From: DASYTH01 sp045806965
Lineage (GTDB): Bacteria > Actinomycetota > Actinomycetes > Mycobacteriales > Pseudonocardiaceae
Length of the DNA: 64,000 nucleotides
Direction of reading: 5' to 3'
Assembly: GCA_045806965.1 (NCBI GenBank)
Contig: JBJMIG010000091.1
Span: 1 to 64,000, forward strand
The position numbers and the translations under genes were made by a program. Below are positions 29,222 to 38,200 of the stretch, one piece after another. The notes under the pieces were generated by a model that saw nothing but the letters and a program-made list of their open reading frames with translations, was not told the DNA's origin and ran no database searches. Every line of letters starts with the position of its first letter. Position 1 is the first letter of the stretch.

Positions 29222-29227
29222 TATGGT
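29222..29227 (+). promoter_or_regulatory. Leaderless -10 element of alaX
   Basis: TATGGT, six bases, then the ATG at 29234; no Shine-Dalgarno. The geometry equals that of the sterol genes, so the arrangement is not restricted to KstR targets. Confidence 0.55.
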
Positions 29228-29233
29228 GCGGGC

Positions 29234-30010
29234 ATGGCCGTCCCAGGGAGCAGGATCGAGGGCACGCCGCCGGCCGACCTGGCGGGCAGTGAGCTGTTCA
29301 GCACCGACGCGTACCTGCGTTCGTTCGACAGCACGGTGCTCGAGGTCGACCGGGAACAGGGCCGGATCGCGCTGGCGCGCACGGCGTTCTACCCGGGCGG
29401 CGGCGGGCAGCCGCACGATCTCGGCGAGCTGACCTGGAGCGGGATCACCGCGCCGGTGACCAGGGTGCGCCGCGAGTCCGGCCGGATCTGGCACTGGCTG
29501 GAGGTGTCCGAGCTGCCGGCGGCGGGCGTCGAGGTGCTCGGCACGTTGGACTGGTCGCGCCGGCACCTGCTGATGCGTACCCATACCGCGCTGCACATCC
29601 TGTGCGGGGTGATCTGGGCGGAGTACAAGATCCCGGTCACCGGCGGCAACATGGATCCCGGCAAGGGCCGCCTCGACTTTCCGTTCGACGCCATGTCGGC
29701 TGAGCTCGGGGCGCATGTGCAGCGGCGGATCAACGAGGAGATCGAGCGGGCGCGGGAGATCGTCGTGCGGTTCCTCGGCCGCTCCGCGGCCGACCTGGAC
29801 GAGTCGCTGATCCGCACCGCGGCCAACCTCATTCCGCGCGAGATCGACCCGCTGCGCGTGATCGACATCGTCGGCCTCGACCGGCAGGCCGACGGCGGCA
29901 CCCACCTCACCAACACCGTCGAGGTCGGCGCCGTCGCGGTGACCGGCACCGAGTCCAAGGGCAAGGGCAACAAACGCATCCGCATCGAGGTTCGGGACGC
30001 CGCGCCCTGA
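29234..30010 (+). CDS. Alanyl-tRNA editing protein (AlaX family)
   Basis: Free-standing editing domain that removes mischarged Ser/Gly from tRNA-Ala. It has 258 residues. AlaRS-type core blocks are AFYPGGGGQPHDLGEL near 54, the zinc/active-site HTALHILCGVI (His-x3-His) near 120, and DRQADGGTHLTNTVEVG near 215. The ATG at 29234 is preceded by TATGGT and six bases. It has no evident link to sterol metabolism. It runs toward the LuxR-family gene, with a 21-bp repeat array in between. Confidence 0.85.
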   Translation: MAVPGSRIEGTPPADLAGSELFSTDAYLRSFDSTVLEVDREQGRIALARTAFYPGGGGQPHDLGELTWSGITAPVTRVRRESGRIWHWLEVSELPAAGVEVLGTLDWSRRHLLMRTHTALHILCGVIWAEYKIPVTGGNMDPGKGRLDFPFDAMSAELGAHVQRRINEEIERAREIVVRFLGRSAADLDESLIRTAANLIPREIDPLRVIDIVGLDRQADGGTHLTNTVEVGAVAVTGTESKGKGNKRIRIEVRDAAP

Positions 30011-30022
30011 GGCCCGCGCGAT

Positions 30023-30085
30023 TGCCTGGGCGCGGAACTCGGTTGCCCGAGCGCGAGACTCGCGTGCCTGAGCGCGAGACTCGCG
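30023..30085. repeat. 21-bp intergenic tandem repeat, three copies
   Basis: Units at 30023-30043, 30044-30064 and 30065-30085, with core TGCCTGAGCGCGAGACTCGCG-like sequence. The array lies between convergent alaX and the LuxR-family gene. Its reverse complement occurs as a three-copy array at 44955-45017. Confidence 0.85.
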
Positions 30086-30100
30086 CACTGACATCCGGAG

Positions 30101-32965
30101 TCAGGCGCGGCGGTTGGCGTAGGCGGCGGCCTGGATCCGGCTGCGCAGGCCGAGCTTGCGCAGGATGTTGGACACGTGCACGCTCGCGGTCTTGGCGCTG
30201 ATGAACAGTTCGGCGGCGATCTCCGCGTTGGTCAGGCCGCGACCGACCAGGCCCAGCACCTCGGTCTCGCGTGCGGTGAGGCCGGTTGACACGGCGTCAC
30301 CAGCGGTGGGAGCCGTCGGGGCGGCCGGCGCACCGATCGGCAGCTTGGCCCGGCCGGCCAGCGCGTGCACCATGGCGGACAACGGTTCGGCGCGCAGCTC
30401 GGTGGCGATCGCGCCGGCCGGTCCGAGCGCCGCCGCGGCGCGGGTGCGCGAGCCGCGGCCGAGCAGCACGGCCTCGGCCTCGCGGAACCGGGCGTAGCCG
30501 GCCAGGTAATGGTCCACCCCGGAGGTTTCGGCCACCTCCGCCCAGGTGTCCGGGTCCGGCCGGGCCGCCAGGCGGGTTCGCTCGGCGGTCGCCAGCCCGA
30601 TCGCCCGAGCCGTGCACGGCAACGGCACCACGCCGTGCGCCGCGAGCGCCGAGCGCTGCGCGGCGAAGTCGGCCAAGACGGCGTCCGCGTCGCGCTCGGC
30701 GGCCGCCGGATCCGCCTGGGTTCCGGCAACCCGGGCGTGCGCTACGGCGTCCGCCTCGATCCGCATGGCCACCGCGACCAGGCGGGCGGTGAGATAGAGA
30801 TCCTCGGCCGGCAACGCCAGCCGTAGCCCGTCGCGCACCGCGGCCCGGGCGTCGGCGAACTGGTCCCGCTGGACGGCGAGCGTGGCGCGCAGCGCGGCCA
30901 GTTCGGTGCCGTACTGCACGTCGTCCTGCCCGTCCAGCACGGAGCCGGTGCGCTTCAACAACTCCTCGGCGTCGCGGTACCGGCCGCGTTTGATCAACAC
31001 GCCGGCCCGGACCAGGTCAACGAAGATCCAGTTGAACGGATCGGCCGCCGGGTCGTCCGGATCGCCAGCGGTGTCAAGCGCCTCGTCCCAGCGGTGCAGC
31101 TCGACCAGCGCCCGCACCACGTTCCCCATGATCGGCAGCAGGTAGAGGTCGGAGCCGAGCTCGGGCGAGCGGGCCAAGCCCTCGCGAGCCAGCTCGAGCG
31201 CCTCCTGCGGCCGGTCGGTCCACAGCAGCGCCTCCGGCAGGTTCACGTAGCCCAGCCCGATGAACCGCGGGTTGCCGACCCGGCGGCCGAACTCCTGCTG
31301 CCGCCGCAGGTGCTCGAGGCCCAGCTCGACCCGGCCGGACATCAGGTGCCCGATGCCGAGCGCCATCAGGCTCCGGTTGATCACCATGTCGTCGCCGGCC
31401 GCCTCCGCCTCGGGCAGCAGTTCCGCGGCGCGGCGCTGGCAGGAGGAGTACCTGGCCCCCAGCATCTCGAGGGACATCGGCCAGGACGCGATCCGCAGCC
31501 GGGCCGGCGAGTCCGCCGGCACCAGCCGCACCGCCTGCTCACTGGTCCGCCTGGCCAGCTCCCAGTCACCGGTGCTGCGCGCCTGGTAGGACAGCCGCTC
31601 GTAGATGAGCGCGGCCCGCTCCGGCTCGCGCACACTGTCCACAGTGGACAACCGGAGCCGGGTCAACTCGATCGCGCGGTGGTTGTGCCCGGCCAGGCTC
31701 GCCGCCTCGGCCGCCCGGTCGAGCAGCGTGTCGAGCTCGACGCCGGGCGAGCGCACCTCGGGGTAGCGGCGTACCGCCCGCTCGTAGTGGGCATGTGCTT
31801 CGGCCGGGGCCAGCGCCTCGTCCGCCGTGCCGGCCGCGAGCACCGACGCGGCCAGCGCCTCGACCGGCTCGCCGGCCGCGTCCCAGTGGTGCGCGAGCTC
31901 GGCGGCGACCCCGGCCGCGGACGAGGTGACCGCGAGTGCCGGGTGGTCGGCGAGGCAGCGCGCCACCAGCGCGTGCGCGTGGCGCCGTTCGCCGGGCAAC
32001 AGGTCGCGATAGAGCGACTCCTGGATCAGCGCGTGCCGGAAGGCGTAGGCGTCCGGCTCGACGGTGACCAGCTGCCCGTGGTCGACCAGCTCGCGCAGTG
32101 CCGCGTCCAACCCGGCCGGCGGCGCGATCGCGGCAAGCAGGTCGTGCCCCACGGTGCGGCCGACCACCGAGGCGAGCCGGGCCAGCTGCTGGGCCGGGGT
32201 GGACAACCGGGCCAGCCGGGTGATCACCACCTCGCGCACGGTTCCCGGCACCGCGCCCCTGGTCGGCCACGCGGCGAGCAACTCCTCGGTGAAGAACGGG
32301 TTGCCCTCGGCCCTGGCCAGCAGCGCGTCAACCACGTCCCCGGGCGGCGGCGCCCCGAGAATCGCCCCGGCCAGCGCGATCACCTCGGCCCGGCGCAGCG
32401 GCGCGAGGTCGATGCGCTCCATCCGCGGTGAGCGCACCAGGTCGGCGGACAGCTTGGCCACCGGATGGCCGGCGCCGAGCTCGTCCGCGCGCAGCGTCGC
32501 CACCTGGAGCACCGGGGCGTGGGCCAACGCCCGGTGCAGGTAGAGGAGTAGGTCACGAGTGGACGCGTCGGCCCAGTGCAGGTCTTCGAGCACCAGCACG
32601 ACCGGGTGCGCGCCGCCGGCGATCGCGTCGGCCACCCGGCGGAACTCCCCGGCCCGGTCGCCGCCGGCCGCGGTCCCGCTGCCGAGCAGCGGCGGCGCGT
32701 CCGCCAGCCCGCGCAGCGCCTCGACGAACGGCGCGTACGGGATGTCCGCCTCGAACTGGAGGCAGCCGCCGGCCAGTACGGTGGCCCCGGCGGCCCGGGC
32801 CAGCTCGGCGAACGCCTGCACCAGCCGGGTCTTGCCCACCCCGGCGTCGCCGTGCACCAGCACCAGCCGCCCGCCGTCCGTGGTGACCTCGTGCAGCGCG
32901 GCCCGGAGCGTGGCGAGCTCGGCTTGCCGACCGATCAACTCAGGGACCGAAACCCGCCGCGCCAC
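30101..32965 (-). CDS. Large LuxR/MalT-type (LAL) transcriptional regulator
   Basis: ATP-dependent activator of 954 residues. It has an N-terminal AAA/NTPase domain with Walker A HGDAGVGKTRLVQ (near 40-52) and Walker B VLVLEDLHWADAST. A long TPR-like helical middle (about 330-850) follows, then a C-terminal LuxR HTH (about 890-950, TARETEVLGLVGRGLTNAEI). It belongs to the LAL family that often controls catabolic or secondary-metabolite genes. The GTG at 32965 begins right before the conserved VPELIGRQAELATL; no clear ribosome site. Its inducer and targets are unknown. Confidence 0.9.
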   Translation of the reverse strand: MARRVSVPELIGRQAELATLRAALHEVTTDGGRLVLVHGDAGVGKTRLVQAFAELARAAGATVLAGGCLQFEADIPYAPFVEALRGLADAPPLLGSGTAAGGDRAGEFRRVADAIAGGAHPVVLVLEDLHWADASTRDLLLYLHRALAHAPVLQVATLRADELGAGHPVAKLSADLVRSPRMERIDLAPLRRAEVIALAGAILGAPPPGDVVDALLARAEGNPFFTEELLAAWPTRGAVPGTVREVVITRLARLSTPAQQLARLASVVGRTVGHDLLAAIAPPAGLDAALRELVDHGQLVTVEPDAYAFRHALIQESLYRDLLPGERRHAHALVARCLADHPALAVTSSAAGVAAELAHHWDAAGEPVEALAASVLAAGTADEALAPAEAHAHYERAVRRYPEVRSPGVELDTLLDRAAEAASLAGHNHRAIELTRLRLSTVDSVREPERAALIYERLSYQARSTGDWELARRTSEQAVRLVPADSPARLRIASWPMSLEMLGARYSSCQRRAAELLPEAEAAGDDMVINRSLMALGIGHLMSGRVELGLEHLRRQQEFGRRVGNPRFIGLGYVNLPEALLWTDRPQEALELAREGLARSPELGSDLYLLPIMGNVVRALVELHRWDEALDTAGDPDDPAADPFNWIFVDLVRAGVLIKRGRYRDAEELLKRTGSVLDGQDDVQYGTELAALRATLAVQRDQFADARAAVRDGLRLALPAEDLYLTARLVAVAMRIEADAVAHARVAGTQADPAAAERDADAVLADFAAQRSALAAHGVVPLPCTARAIGLATAERTRLAARPDPDTWAEVAETSGVDHYLAGYARFREAEAVLLGRGSRTRAAAALGPAGAIATELRAEPLSAMVHALAGRAKLPIGAPAAPTAPTAGDAVSTGLTARETEVLGLVGRGLTNAEIAAELFISAKTASVHVSNILRKLGLRSRIQAAAYANRRA

Positions 32966-33103
32966 GGCGATCAGTATCTACCAGCGGGGATAAGGCGAAC
33001 AGGGCCCCGAAATAAGACCAGAAATAAGGCTTCGCCCAATGTGTAAGGTTCGCGCGGCCATGAGGATCTCATCGAGCGGGTCACGACGGACGAGGAGACA
33101 CCG

Positions 33104-33829
33104 ATGGCATCGGCACTGATCGAGGGCTCGCTGTGGGACAGACATGCCAGGGACTGGACCTGCCTGCAGGAGACCAGGCACCGGCCGCTGCGCCGGGCAC
33201 TGCTCGGCGCGCTCGGTCCGCTCGCCGGTGTGCGGCTGCTCGACGTGGGGTGCGGGGTCGGGCTGCTGCTGCGTGAGGCGGCCGAGCGCGGCGCCTGGGT
33301 GGCCGGGGTGGACACCGCGGACGAGCTGCTCGAGGTGGCCCGCTGGGCGTTGCCGGAGGCCGACCTGCGGGTCGCCGGCCCCGAAGCGCTGCCCTACGCG
33401 AACGGCCGGTTCGATGTGGTCACGGCGTGCAACACGGTCTGCTACGCCACGGATCCGGCCGAGACGCTCGCCGAGCTGGTGCGGGTGCTGCGCCCGGGCG
33501 GCCGGGTGGCGGTCGGGGAATGGGCGGACCCGGCCGGTTCACGCAGCCGCGACTTCCTCGACCGGCTCGGCGCCGGGTCACCGGTCGCGCTGCCCGGCAC
33601 GGTCCACGTGGACGGCAGCGAGCTCGACTTCCCGGTCAGCTACCCGGATCTGGCCACCGCGTGGTCGGCGATGCTGGCCCGCGGTTGCGTCCGGGCGACG
33701 ATCGAGATGTGCGGCAAGGAGTCGGTGTACGAGACCTTCCTCGACGTGTTCGCCGCGGCGGTGCGCGCCGATGGCTCGATTCGCGACGACAACGTGTTCC
33801 GCTACCTGGTCGCCGCCAAGCCGGTGTAG
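33104..33829 (+). CDS. SAM-dependent methyltransferase (class I)
   Basis: Class I methyltransferase of 241 residues, UbiE/Methyltransf_11 type. SAM-binding motif I is VRLLDVGCGVGLLLREAAERG near 43-63, acidic motif II is VAGVDTADELL, and motif III is FDVVTACNTVCYATDPAETLAELVRVLRPGGRVAV. The ATG has GAGGAG 8 bases upstream. The substrate is unknown. It ends 12 bases from convergent fadA5 and is divergent from the LuxR-family gene, so it could be that regulator's target. Confidence 0.85.
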   Translation: MASALIEGSLWDRHARDWTCLQETRHRPLRRALLGALGPLAGVRLLDVGCGVGLLLREAAERGAWVAGVDTADELLEVARWALPEADLRVAGPEALPYANGRFDVVTACNTVCYATDPAETLAELVRVLRPGGRVAVGEWADPAGSRSRDFLDRLGAGSPVALPGTVHVDGSELDFPVSYPDLATAWSAMLARGCVRATIEMCGKESVYETFLDVFAAAVRADGSIRDDNVFRYLVAAKPV

Positions 33830-33841
33830 CCGTTCGGGCCG

Positions 33842-34960
33842 TCAGAGCCGTTCCAGAATGGTGCCGGTGGACAGTGCCCCGCCGGCACACATGGTGATCA
33901 GCGCGGTGTTGGCGTCGCGACGTTCCAGCTCGTGCAGCGCGGTGGCGATCAGCCGGGTGCCGGTGCAGCCGACCGGGTGGCCGAGGGCGATGGCGCCGCC
34001 GTTCACGTTGACCAGTTCCGGGTCGGGCTCATGGACCCGCATCCAGGACAGCACCACGGCCGCGAACGCCTCGTTCACCTCGAACAGGTCGAGATCGCCG
34101 ATCTTCATGCCGCTCCGGCCGAGCAGCCGGTCGGTGGCCTGGACCGGACCGTCCAGGTGCAGGTACGGGTCGGCGCCGACCAAGCACTGGGCCAGGATGC
34201 GGGCCCTCGGCCGGAGCCCGAGCGCGCGGGCCTTGCCGGCGTCGAGCAGCAGCACGGCGGAGGCGCCGTCGGAGATCTGCGACGAGGTGCCGGCCGTGTG
34301 CAGGCCGCCTTCTAGAACAGGTTTTAATCCGGCGAGCCCGTCCAGTGTGGTCTCCCGCAGACCCTGGTCGCGCTCGACTCCGCCGACCGGCACGACCTCG
34401 GCGGCGAACCGGCCCTCGTCCCAGGCGCGCCGGGCGTTGGCTTGCGAGCGCTCGCCGAACCGGTCCAGGTCGGTGCGGCGCAGTCCGCGGTGCGCGGCGA
34501 TCCGCTCGGCCGCGAGGTACTGGTTGGGCAGGTCGATCGTCCACGAGTCCGGCCGCGGTGAACCGACGTCGGTGCCGAGGTTGGCGCGCAGCGGAACCCG
34601 GCTCATCGCCTCGATGCCGCAGGCGATCCCGGCCTCGATCGCCCCGGCCGCGATCAGCCCGGCGACCAGGTGCGTGGCCTGCTGCGCGGAGCCGCACTGG
34701 CCGTCGACGGTCAGGCAGCCGGTGGCAGCCGGGAGCCCGGCGTGCAGCCAGGCAGTGCGGGTGATGTTGCTCGACTGCTCGCCGGCCTGGGTGACGCAGC
34801 CGCCGATCACCTGCTCGACCGCGCCAGGGTCGATGCCGGCCCGCTCGACGAGCCCGCGCTGGGCGGCGCCGAGCAGTTCGGCGGCGTGCCGGCCGGCGAG
34901 CCAGCCGCCGCGCTTGCCGATCGGAGTGCGTACCGCGGCCACGATCACTGGTTCACCCAC
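33842..34960 (-). CDS. fadA5: Steroid side-chain thiolase FadA5
   Basis: Thiolase that removes acetyl/propionyl-CoA units from the sterol side chain. It has 372 residues: nucleophile Cys89 in VDGQCGSAQQ, His in NVNGGAIALGHPVGCTG, and second Cys in MCAGGALSTGTI. It is divergent from cyp125 as in Mycobacterium, which supports the fadA5 name against other thiolases. The GTG at 34960 follows TAACTT and six bases, next to a KstR box, so it is probably leaderless. Confidence 0.92.
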   Translation of the reverse strand: MGEPVIVAAVRTPIGKRGGWLAGRHAAELLGAAQRGLVERAGIDPGAVEQVIGGCVTQAGEQSSNITRTAWLHAGLPAATGCLTVDGQCGSAQQATHLVAGLIAAGAIEAGIACGIEAMSRVPLRANLGTDVGSPRPDSWTIDLPNQYLAAERIAAHRGLRRTDLDRFGERSQANARRAWDEGRFAAEVVPVGGVERDQGLRETTLDGLAGLKPVLEGGLHTAGTSSQISDGASAVLLLDAGKARALGLRPRARILAQCLVGADPYLHLDGPVQATDRLLGRSGMKIGDLDLFEVNEAFAAVVLSWMRVHEPDPELVNVNGGAIALGHPVGCTGTRLIATALHELERRDANTALITMCAGGALSTGTILERL

Positions 34961-34966
34961 CCCACC

Positions 34967-34984
34967 AAGTTAGAACACGTTCAC
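34967..34984 (-). promoter_or_regulatory. KstR operator and leaderless -10 of fadA5
   Basis: Plus-strand TAGAACACGTTCAC (34971-34984) fits the KstR consensus except for the last base. On the minus strand TAACTT (34967-34972) overlaps its end, then six bases and the fadA5 GTG. Confidence 0.75.
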
Positions 34985-35072
34985 TACGCGGCGCAATCAC
35001 CGGTTACACCTGTTCACAAGGCGCGGTGAGGGTGTTATGTTCGACTTGTTAACACCGTAAGCTGAGTCAGAC

Positions 35073-35086
35073 TAGAACCTGTTCTA
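35073..35086 (+). promoter_or_regulatory. KstR operator of cyp125
   Basis: TAGAACCTGTTCTA matches TnnAACnnGTTnnA fully and is a near-perfect palindrome. It ends 12 bases before the cyp125 GTG, and a GGAGG lies between. Confidence 0.85.
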
Positions 35087-35098
35087 CGTGGAGGTATC

Positions 35099-36325
35099 GT
35101 GGTCGCGCCGCAGCTTCCCCTCGGCTTCGATTTCACCGACCCGGACATGTACCGGCTGCGGATCCCGGTGGAGGAGTTCGCCGAGGTGCGCGGGACCGCG
35201 CCGGTCTGGTGGAACCCGCAGCCGAAGGGAATCGCGGGCTTCGGCGACGACGGCTACTGGGTGGTCAGCAAGCACGCCGAGGTCAAGGAGGTGTCCAGGA
35301 ACAGCGAGCTGTTCTCCACCTGGGAGAACACCGCCATCATCCGGTTCACCGAGGAGATGACCAGGGACCGGATCGAGGCGCAGCGGCTGATCCTGCTCAA
35401 CATCGACCCGCCGCACCACACCAAGCTGCGGGCGATCGTGCAACGCGGGTTCACGCCGAGGGCGGTACACGGGCTGCGCGCCACCCTGGCCGCGCGCGCC
35501 GAGCAGATCGTCAAGCAGGCCAAGGAGAAGGGCACCGGCGACTTCGTTACCGGGGTGGCCTGCGAGCTGCCGCTCCAGGCGATCGCCGAGTTGCTCGGCA
35601 TTCCCCAGGACGACCGGCACAAGGTGTTCGACTGGTCCAACCAGATGGTCGCCTACAGCGACCCGGAGTATTCGGTCGACCCGCAGGCCGCGTCGCTCGA
35701 GTTGCTCGGCTATGCCTGGCAGTTGGCCGAGGAGCGCAAGCGCTGCCCGCACGACGACATCGTGAGCCGACTGGTCAGCGCCGACATCGACGGCGCAGGG
35801 CTAAGCTCCGACGAGTTCGGCTTCTTCGTGCTTCTCCTTGCCGTGGCCGGCAACGAGACCACTCGCAATGCGATCACCCATGGCATGCACGCGTTTCTGA
35901 ACCATCCGGAGCAGTGGGAGTTGTTCAAGTCCACCCGCCCGAAGTCCGCGGCCGACGAGATCGTTCGCTGGTCCACGCCGGTGATGGCGTTCCAGCGCAC
36001 CGCGACCAGGGACACCGAGCTCGGCGGCGCGGAGATCCGGGCCGGTCAGCGGGTCGGCCTGTTCTACAGCTCGGCCAACTTCGACGCCGACGTCTTCGCC
36101 GATCCCGAGCGCTTCGACATCACCCGCGATCCCAACCCACACTTGGGGTTCGGCGGAACCGGGGCGCACTATTGCATCGGCGCCAGCCTGGCCCGCCTGG
36201 AGATCGACCTGATCTTCAACGCGATCGCGGACCACATGCCCGACATCAGCCAGGCCGCCAAGCCCCGCCGGCTGCGCTCCCCGTGGCTCAACGGCATCAA
36301 GGAGTACCTGGTCAACTACGCCTGA
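35099..36325 (+). CDS. cyp125: Cytochrome P450 CYP125 (sterol C26 hydroxylase/oxidase)
   Basis: P450 that oxidises the terminal carbon (C26/27) of cholesterol or cholestenone to the acid, starting side-chain degradation. It has 408 residues. The I-helix motif is AVAGNETTRNAITHG, ExxR lies in the K helix (ADEIVRWST region), and the heme loop is GFGGTGAHYCIGASLAR with Cys359, close to the CYP125 signature. The GTG at 35099 has GGAGG 4 bases upstream and a full KstR box 12 bases upstream. It is divergent from fadA5. Confidence 0.93.
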   Translation: MVAPQLPLGFDFTDPDMYRLRIPVEEFAEVRGTAPVWWNPQPKGIAGFGDDGYWVVSKHAEVKEVSRNSELFSTWENTAIIRFTEEMTRDRIEAQRLILLNIDPPHHTKLRAIVQRGFTPRAVHGLRATLAARAEQIVKQAKEKGTGDFVTGVACELPLQAIAELLGIPQDDRHKVFDWSNQMVAYSDPEYSVDPQAASLELLGYAWQLAEERKRCPHDDIVSRLVSADIDGAGLSSDEFGFFVLLLAVAGNETTRNAITHGMHAFLNHPEQWELFKSTRPKSAADEIVRWSTPVMAFQRTATRDTELGGAEIRAGQRVGLFYSSANFDADVFADPERFDITRDPNPHLGFGGTGAHYCIGASLARLEIDLIFNAIADHMPDISQAAKPRRLRSPWLNGIKEYLVNYA

Positions 36326-36372
36326 TGTCCGCGCGCTCCGGCGGCGTCCCCGCTCGGCGTGCCCACGGCCGC

Positions 36373-36440
36373 ACAGCGCAATGTCACCTTGCGCTGTATT
36401 GCGCAGCCGCGTACGGCGGAAGGTCACCTTGCGCTGTATC
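36373..36440. repeat. ACAGCGCAA stem-loop repeat after cyp125
   Basis: Arms ACAGCGCAA (36373-36381) and TTGCGCTGT (36389-36397) pair perfectly around seven bases. A half copy sits at 36419-36440. It lies between convergent cyp125 and the marR-like gene, so it may terminate both. The element is shared with 18271-18369. Confidence 0.8.
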
Positions 36441-36448
36441 GCGCATGG

Positions 36449-36931
36449 CTAGTCCGGAGCAGCCAGGTCCGCCGCGGCCGCGCGCCCGGCGTCGGCCACC
36501 GCGGCGAGGAACGAGGCGATCAGCTCGAGCTCTTCCTCGGTGTAGCCGGCGCAGATCCGGTTGAGGGCGGCGTTCATGCCGGCGTAGAGCCCCAACATCT
36601 CCGCGTCGCGCGGATGCCGGGGATGCAGCAGCACGGCCCTGCGGTCGGCGGGGTCGCGTTCGCGGGACAGCCAGCCGGCGCGCTCCAGCCGGTCGATGAT
36701 GCCGGTCAGCGTCGCCGGGTGCAGTCCCGCCTGTTTGGCCAGCGCGCTCGGGCTGAGCGGGCCGGTGCGCTCCAGCCGGTCGAGGCATTCCAGGTCGCTG
36801 TCCCGCAGCTCCATTCTGGTGCCGACCTGGTGGTTGAGCAGGGACAGCTCGGCACGCAGGTCGCGAAGGGACACCTGAATCGCGTTCCTGGCCCGGCTCC
36901 GGCGCTTACCGCCCGATGGTGTGGTATTCAT
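36449..36931 (-). CDS. MarR-family transcriptional regulator
   Basis: MarR-type winged-helix repressor of 160 residues, with DLECLDRLERTGPLSPSALAKQ, TLTGIIDRLERAGWLSRERDPADRRAVLLHP (recognition helix and wing) and a C-terminal dimer helix. The ATG at 36931 overlaps a palindrome TCATA-TAG-TATGA, its likely operator. It is divergent from an NAD(P)-binding oxidoreductase gene, a common MarR-target layout. The ligand is probably a small reactive or phenolic compound; unknown. Confidence 0.85.
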   Translation of the reverse strand: MNTTPSGGKRRSRARNAIQVSLRDLRAELSLLNHQVGTRMELRDSDLECLDRLERTGPLSPSALAKQAGLHPATLTGIIDRLERAGWLSRERDPADRRAVLLHPRHPRDAEMLGLYAGMNAALNRICAGYTEEELELIASFLAAVADAGRAAAADLAAPD

Positions 36932-36957
36932 ATAGTATGAGTTCCGTATCGTATGAG
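36928..36957. promoter_or_regulatory. Putative MarR operator region
   Basis: A perfect inverted repeat TCATA-TAG-TATGA spans 36928-36940 and covers the marR start codon. GTATGAG occurs at 36935-36941 and again at 36951-36957. This AT-rich island in GC-rich DNA lies between the divergent marR and oxidoreductase genes. Confidence 0.5.
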
Positions 36958-36998
36958 CTTCGGAAGACAATGTACCTCGGTGCCCGGGAGGCAGCCCG

Positions 36999-37649
36999 AT
37001 GAAGATAACGGTGTTCGGGGCCACCGGGGGAGTCGGTGGTCAGGTGGTGCGGCAGGCGCTCGATGCCGGGCACGCGGTCACGGCCGTGGTGCGCGACGCC
37101 GCCCGGCTCCAGGTCGAGCATCCGGCGCTCGAGGTGGTGACCGTGGCCGGCCTGGCCGACCCGGAGGCGCTGCTGCCCGCGCTGCACGGCAGCGACGCGG
37201 CGCTCTCCGGCGTCGGTCCGCGGTCCAGAAAGGACACCACGGTCGCGTCCACCGCCACCCATGGCATCCTGCGTGCCCTCGCGGAGAGCGGGGTGCGCCG
37301 GTTCGTCGCGGTCAGCGCGGTTCCGGTCGCGCCGACCCCGCCGGACGACACGTTCGTCAGCCGCCGGCTCTTCTACCCGCTGATCAAGATGGTGTTCCGG
37401 GACATTTACGCCGATCTCACCCGAATGGAGGCGCAGATCCGCGACAGTGGCGATGCCTGGGGTCTCGACTGGACCGTGGTGCGGCCGCCTCGGCTGACCA
37501 ATCGCCCGCTGACCGGCGACTACCGCGCGGTGATCGGCGCCAACGTCACTCGGGGCAACGTCATCTCCCGCGCCGACGTCGCGCACGCCATGCTGGCGGC
37601 GCTGGCTGATCCGCGGACCGTGCGGCAGCCGATCGGAGTCGCGAACTGA
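36999..37649 (+). CDS. NAD(P)-binding oxidoreductase (atypical SDR, NmrA/BVR-B-like)
   Basis: Rossmann-fold protein of 216 residues beginning MKITVFGATGGVGGQVVRQAL with the atypical SDR motif GATGGVG. RDSGDAWGLDWTVVRPPRLTN and the late NVISRADVAHAMLAAL are typical of NAD(P)H-binding biliverdin-reductase-B-like proteins. It probably reduces a quinone or a similar small electrophile, controlled by the divergent MarR regulator. The ATG is preceded by GGGAGG. Confidence 0.82.
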   Translation: MKITVFGATGGVGGQVVRQALDAGHAVTAVVRDAARLQVEHPALEVVTVAGLADPEALLPALHGSDAALSGVGPRSRKDTTVASTATHGILRALAESGVRRFVAVSAVPVAPTPPDDTFVSRRLFYPLIKMVFRDIYADLTRMEAQIRDSGDAWGLDWTVVRPPRLTNRPLTGDYRAVIGANVTRGNVISRADVAHAMLAALADPRTVRQPIGVAN

Positions 37650-37801
37650 GGCAACCGGCTGGTCCGGCGCCGCCGATGCGGCCCGGTCGGAGACCGGCCG
37701 GTCACGGGAGGTGACCGCTGCCCGATCGGGCTGCCTCGGCTGCCCTGCTGCTGACCCACCGAGGCGGGTCGCCTGCCGGGCGGCTCAAGCAGGCTGGCTG
37801 G

Positions 37802-38191
37802 GTGAGTGCTCGTCGACGCGCGTGGTTGACCGCCGCCCTGCTGGTCGTGACCGGTTGCGGCGCGGCTGCGTGTGGTGCTGCGTCCGGCGCCGCCAACGAG
37901 TTCTGCACCGGTTACGGCAGCGCGATGCACGACTTGGCGGTCGCCGCCCGGCAGTACCAGGCCTACCCCGGCAACTTCGGCAGCATCTACAAGTCCACCA
38001 TGGATCGAATGGCGGAGATCCGGACCAAGGCGCCGGACGACACGCTGCGCTCCGCGTTCGACCGGGCCGCCTTCACGTTCTCGGTGTTCAGCGGCGATGC
38101 CGGCCTGGCCGATTTCCTCAGCCGCGCCGACTTCTCGGAGAACGCGGTGATCAAGGCCTGTGCCGACTACGGGGTGAACGTCACGGTCTAG
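37802..38191 (+). CDS. Small lipoprotein of unknown function
   Basis: 129 residues. A short positively charged start and hydrophobic segment lead to a lipobox-like VVTGC (Cys20) or, less likely, AAAC, so it is probably exported and lipid-anchored. The mature part is helical with three more Cys; no family is recognised. The GTG at 37802 has a weak ribosome site. It is convergent with the luciferase-like gene, nine bases apart. Confidence 0.6.
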   Translation: MSARRRAWLTAALLVVTGCGAAACGAASGAANEFCTGYGSAMHDLAVAARQYQAYPGNFGSIYKSTMDRMAEIRTKAPDDTLRSAFDRAAFTFSVFSGDAGLADFLSRADFSENAVIKACADYGVNVTV

Positions 38192-38200
38192 TGGGCACCG

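Noticed and set aside
30023..30085. Possible CRISPR array
   Set aside because: Units are directly adjacent 21-mers with no spacers; the same applies to the arrays at 41-124, 44955-45017 and 53436-53504.
31094..32431. A long plus-strand frame (445 codons) opposite the LuxR-family gene
   Set aside because: Composition is Arg/Gln/Gly-rich with no family features. The opposite strand codes a complete regulator. High GC makes such antisense frames common.
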